From Lichenostomus cassidix (taxonomy: Eukaryota > Chordata > Aves > Passeriformes > Meliphagidae): DNA of 64,000 bases. This document shows positions 59,990 to 64,000 of this stretch, in pieces. The notes beneath the pieces were generated by a model. The model was given only the letters and a program-made list of their open reading frames with translations, ran no database searches and had not been told where the DNA came from. Position numbers and translations under genes: made by a program. Every line of letters begins with the position of its first letter. The first letter of the stretch is position 1. Where the stretch lies: positions 6,618,380-6,682,379 of the forward strand of contig CM039181.1 in the NCBI GenBank assembly GCA_008360975.2. The letters run 5' to 3'.

Positions 59990-60290
59990 AGGTGCCATTT
60001 TTCTATCACCATAGTAAACACCTAATGCAGCGTAAACAGAGCAAGTCATGCGGTAAAACATGAAGAAGCTCTTTTTTAATCATCTGAATAGAAATTTAAT
60101 ATCTTTGCATTTGGTAAGTAAGGCAACTTGCCCAAGCAACCAGATACACAAAGCCTTCTGCATTTATTCTGCCTTTGTGGCCGCTGAACAAAGCTTCTAA
60201 GTCACAAGCATTAAGGTTGGTATTTACTAAGCAGTTGCACACGAGGACTCATTAGGAATATTAGGGTATCCAAACACATAGGGAAACTTG
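59990..60290. promoter_or_regulatory. Candidate conserved noncoding element
   Basis: Seen: TAATGCAGCGTAAAC, TCATGCGGTAAAAC, TTTTTTAATCATCTG, TAGAAATTTAATATC, a SOX-type inverted pair near 60173, and GCACACGAGGACTCATTAGG. It has the same flavour as the 18.2-kb block. Inference: enhancer-like. Confidence 0.38.
60173..60193. promoter_or_regulatory. Second inverted pair of SOX/TCF-type sites
   Basis: CTTTGT and ACAAAG flank a nine-base spacer GGCCGCTGA. The layout resembles the pair at 18295-18319 (TTGTGGC...GAACAA in both). ACAAAG also fits TCF/LEF-type cores, so the factor is ambiguous. Confidence 0.4.
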
Positions 60291-61210
60291 AGAAATCAAA
60301 TAGCCATATATACAGGATGACTAAAAAAAGTCCATGTGCATTTCCAGTGGTTTTTTTCTCCTTGATTCTGAGGTCCAACAGCCAGAATCAATTCCTCAGA
60401 GCAGCCCCAGCTGGGAAGTGCTGAGCAAGAGAAGTACAGTCCCAGACTGTGCTGTGAGGAGAGAAATACTCTGATTTTTGGGGGGATGATTTGCTACAGA
60501 AAACCTTTGCTACCAAACCTGCCCAGTTACTGAGCTGCCCCAGCACCATGGCAAGGACAGAACATTAAAAAGCCCCAACCATACAACCCAGGAAACATTT
60601 GAAATTTGGTGGTTTTGTCCAAATATTATATTGTTGCTGTCTGCCAGCTTCCAGGAGCCCACAGTGCTTGGCCATGGCCCTTTCTAAAGCATGGTTTCAC
60701 AACTTAAGAGCACTGTTAACTGATCAGCATGCTTTGGTTTTCTTCTTTTTTCTGCTCTCTTGGGGGGAAGAGAGGCCTCTGTCAAACGTCAAGATCACAT
60801 AAATGTAGCAAACTTTTAGCCTGAAAGAATGAAAACCAATTTTGTAGACAGGAGCAGCAACAAAAATGTTTGTGCTTAACATACCAGCAGAGCTCTCATG
60901 CTACAACAGCAAGACAGACCTCCACCAGCTTTTTGGCACTGCTGTTTGCACCACTGCAAGCACTACAGCAGGAAAAAATCTTCCAAGAAGTTTGCCAAAT
61001 TTACAGGCACCTTCTCACAACCCTAGGGATAAAGGCAGAACTAGATCTATGGGTCCTCTGGAGGTAGCAAATATTTTTAATGCTCAGCAGTCTACGACAA
61101 AATAGAGACCTGTTCATTCTAAGCTATAGAATTAGTTTTGCAGACAACTAGAAAATCTTCCTTTTGGGCAGAAAATAAAACAGGACCTCAGCTGCAGACC
61201 AAGCTATGGA

Positions 61211-61239
61211 AAGGAAAAAAAGAAAAAAAAAAAAAAAAA
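61211..61239 (+). repeat. Poly-A tract
   Basis: A-runs of seven and about seventeen bases separated by a G. No retrocopy body recognised. Confidence 0.85.
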
Positions 61240-61675
61240 CCAACGAAAATCCTGATCAGAATATCAATATGAAGAATTCTTTCAGAGACACAGATCAGAT
61301 TTAGCCTCTAGATCAAATGGCTCTTGTAGATGGCATTTCAGTAGGCAAATGTGATGTTCTGTGCTAAAATCCTTCACAACATGAGCTTTAAATAAACAGC
61401 TTACCCTAAAGTACTTTGTCACCATTATAGTCCTTCTCTATTGCCACATTTAAAAATTTTATGTCTGACTGCAACAGCTCTGAGAAGAAAGAGGGAGATG
61501 AGCCATTTCCCAGCCCCAGGGCATTTGCCTGGCAAGGGAATCCTAAATACAAGTTCCTGCTCTGAGATGGGTACCTTGAGAAGTATTTTGTCATTTAGTG
61601 ATTTGAGCAGCTCTGCACAGTACATCTTCACTTAACAAGGTGTTCTATAGGGTACCTCTTCACATGCACCACTTG

Positions 61676-61703
61676 CATATATATATATATATATATATAT
61701 ATC
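61676..61703. repeat. (AT)n microsatellite
   Basis: About 14 uninterrupted AT units. Confidence 0.95.
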
Positions 61704-62029
61704 CTTAAACTCTTGCCACTTTTCTTTAATTGCTCCATTTTCACTGAGTGTTCCTACTCCCTCTTTGTCTTTTAAATTGAGAGCTCTCAAGAAAGAATTA
61801 TCCTTAGTTCCAGGTCCTAACAGATTGGGTTGTTGAGATGGATTCCTAACAATCATAGATAATAAAGTGTTCCTTAATGGCACATAAGTTGGCTCTATCA
61901 ATCACCATGCTGCCATATGCAGCTGCATTGTTCTAATATTTTAAATGCCCTGGGCCAAATACAAGGAGCTAACTGGTGTGTCTTTGATAACTCCACATGC
62001 AGACAGAGCAGAGGGAAGGGCTGCATTTA

Positions 62030-62140
62030 GGTATTTTACACATGGGAAGTGAGGCTCAGAGAAGGCAGAAGACATTCCCATGGGATCAGAGGCACCACAG
62101 AGAACTGCTTTCCACACCTCAGGCTAATTAATGCTTTAAG
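62030..62140 (-). mobile_element. Ancient MIR-like (CORE-SINE) copy, second
   Basis: The plus strand reads TATTTTACACATGGGAAGTG then AGGCTCAGAGAAGGCAGAAG, ACATTCCCATGGGATCAGAG and, near the end, CTCAGGCTAATTAATGCTTT. This follows the order of a reverse-complemented MIR from the tail towards the tRNA-like end, diverged throughout. Weaker than the copy at 41862-41975. Confidence 0.6.
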
Positions 62141-64000
62141 CAAAGGAACCCCTTTCCATGCCAGCAGGAACATGACATCCTACATTCTAGCAGTTATGCA
62201 TTTGGTTTCCAGTGAGGCTTGTAAAATGCAAATTCCTGGTAAAACACATGACCTTTCCTTTCCTATTTGTGAATAAGATTTTATGTATCCTTTTTATGAA
62301 TAGGATTCTGTTCACATTCTGACTCATAGATATAGCTTTCCTTTGATATCTCCTTTATATGTGCTTTAAGGCCATAATCCATAATTCAGCAAGCTGATGT
62401 ATATACACACCCACATTTATATCTGTAGGTGCAAATACATATATAAATGTACACCCTCATGTATGTGTGTAACAGATGTATGCATCATATGGAGCAAATC
62501 TGCAAGTGAACATAGAGTTTTGACTTGTCTCCCACTTTGTTTGCAAATAGGGAATTACTGAGACACAGCAGTTCCGTGCCTTGAAAGAAGAGATTGTGAT
62601 GCTGCTATTTCTGCCCTTCCAAGGAGAGTGCAGGTGTTTCAAAGCATTTATGAAATTGCATGATTGACTCATATAGAAATCTATTGACAATAAGTTGAAC
62701 CTTTGCAGCTAGGCTGTAAAAGATTTGATTAGAGTAACAATAGTAACCGTCATGAATGTCATAAATCTTAAGAGAAAGGACACATATGTCACATATAATG
62801 CATGAAAAAGTTGTCCTTTTATCATGGATAACTTACCATTGTGTAGATACTCTGCTGATCAGCTACTGCATTATTTGAATAAGTATCTGATGTCTTGTTT
62901 TCTTTCAAGGAGGCAGGTGCAGGATGAAGCAGGAAGCCTGCCAAGATAGATGATAAATTGCCACTTGGTGCTGGGGACCAGTGCTTAACATTAATGCAAT
63001 GCTGCCAGGAATTAAGCAGCAGAGTAATAAGAAACTAGGAAGAAAATAACTTCTCATCCCCATTAAACAGATCAGCTCAGCTTCCTTTCTCCATTATAAT
63101 TTCCAGTACATCTAAAACAAAATATTGCCATTGTCTCATTACAAGCAAAACATGATAGGATTGGAAAACATCCTATGATTAGCAAGCCATGGAAGTGTAT
63201 AATAATGATACCAGTTGCTTTTCTGCTAGGGGAGTAATCTTGAAGCTAACAAGTTAAAATAAAATTATAAAGAAAAACAATTGCAAGGAAATATAGCCTA
63301 GATTTTGAAATCCCACTTTGGCAAGTGTTACTCCCTAGCTGAGCTTGCTCTTTAAGTTAATAGCTCATGGTGTAGTCAAAAGTGATAGAGGGTCCAGAGT
63401 GTCCCAAGTTTCCTTGTGTACTGTTTATCCCTTACTGCACTGAATTTGGATTAATACAAGATAAATTTAAAAATAATTTCATATGATTAGTTATGTGAGA
63501 AACAAAGAGAAGCCTTGTTGCAAGATTGAAATTGGGTACCCACAGGTGAGTAAAATATTGCACAAAATGCAGACTAAGTGGGAAGCTTGTCATTCATGCT
63601 GACCAAAAATAAAGAAAATGATTCATGAAAAATGGGTTCTTAGACACATTAGACTTTCCAATTTTCTCAGCCAGCAAATAAAAGCAAAACAAATACATGT
63701 TTTATTTCTCCTTTATACCTACAATAAAATATGTGGGGGAAATATAAGTTTATAAACACTTTATGTCCTAAAAACTTTGCCTTGTGAGGCAGCGAAGGGC
63801 AAATTACAGTCAGAGAGAAGCAGTGATGTTCTGCTGGCATTTTGCCTCCCAGGAACAAAACCCTGGTAGGAACAAAGATGTTCCTTGCAGGTTGAAGCAA
63901 CCCTTCTGTTTTAGTGTGCTCTTTCCTAGGTCATAGGGATTCTGAAAGTAACTGGAAGACTTGGCGTTGGGAAGATGCCTGATTTATTTGGTCTGGGCAG
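62141..64000. other. No gene recognised; AT-rich noncoding
   Basis: A run of TATATA/CATATA-rich low-complexity sequence lies near 62398-62470. The part at about 62690-63330 (AACCGTCATGAATG, AACATTAATGCAATGC, GGAATTAAGCAGC) may be another weak regulatory block, but CpGs are few. No repeats with recognisable ends. Confidence 0.5.
62850..62874 (+). repeat. Copy 2 of a 25-bp word repeated 57 kb away
   Basis: Matches 5792-5817 except for a single missing C. See copy 1. Confidence 0.5.

Larger units (their letters stand above)
60291..62029. other. No gene recognised; simple repeats only
   Basis: Contains a poly-A tract at 61211-61239 and an (AT)n run at 61676-61703. Open frames are short and overlapping. 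Confidence 0.55.

Overview
The window reads as vertebrate, almost certainly bird, nuclear DNA. Every recognisable interspersed repeat is either a 5'-truncated CR1 LINE end of the avian type, an old CR1 reverse-transcriptase fragment, or a very decayed MIR-like SINE. There are no L1 or Alu-like elements, repeat density is low and CpG is mostly depleted. I found no protein-coding gene that can be called with confidence, no rRNA, tRNA or CRISPR array, and no bacterial features. The best coding signal is one 98-bp candidate exon on the minus strand (24371-24468), open throughout and bounded by a good acceptor and donor; a much weaker second candidate lies at 13988-14145, also minus. Either would mean that part of the window is intronic.

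Layout. 0-12 kb: mostly unstructured AT-rich sequence with three blocks that keep CpGs and homeodomain-like motifs (about 1.2-1.58, 3.93-4.24 and 11.34-11.78 kb). 12-25 kb: purine tracts, an (AG)n run, a striking candidate regulatory block at 18.17-18.76 kb holding an inverted pair of SOX-type sites, another at 21.2-21.6 kb ending in an (ATT)n microsatellite, then the candidate exon with a G-quadruplex motif upstream of its acceptor. 25-35 kb: a candidate regulatory block at 25.83-26.28 kb, a diverged 220-bp direct repeat (30.1 and 31.9 kb), and AT-rich blocks at 33.9-35.0 kb. 36.8-40.5 kb: two more candidate regulatory blocks on either side of an excellent CTCF-type motif (39.29 kb, minus). 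41-47 kb: the repeat-rich part, with CR1, MIR-like, ZNF143-type motif, a CR1 tail that has grown into an (ATTCT)n microsatellite, and an ancient CR1 RT fragment. 50.8-64 kb: three further candidate regulatory blocks, a second CTCF-type motif (57.25 kb, plus), a 250-bp CR1, a second inverted SOX-type pair (60.17 kb) and a second MIR-like copy.

Interpretation (inference). Many separated CpG-retaining, homeobox-motif-rich blocks in gene-poor sequence are typical of the regulatory landscape around a developmental regulator, or of a long intron of such a gene. The two strong CTCF-type motifs point away from each other, an arrangement found at domain boundaries. Conservation cannot be measured from one sequence, so all 'candidate conserved element' calls are compositional and motif-based. 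I cannot name the neighbouring gene.
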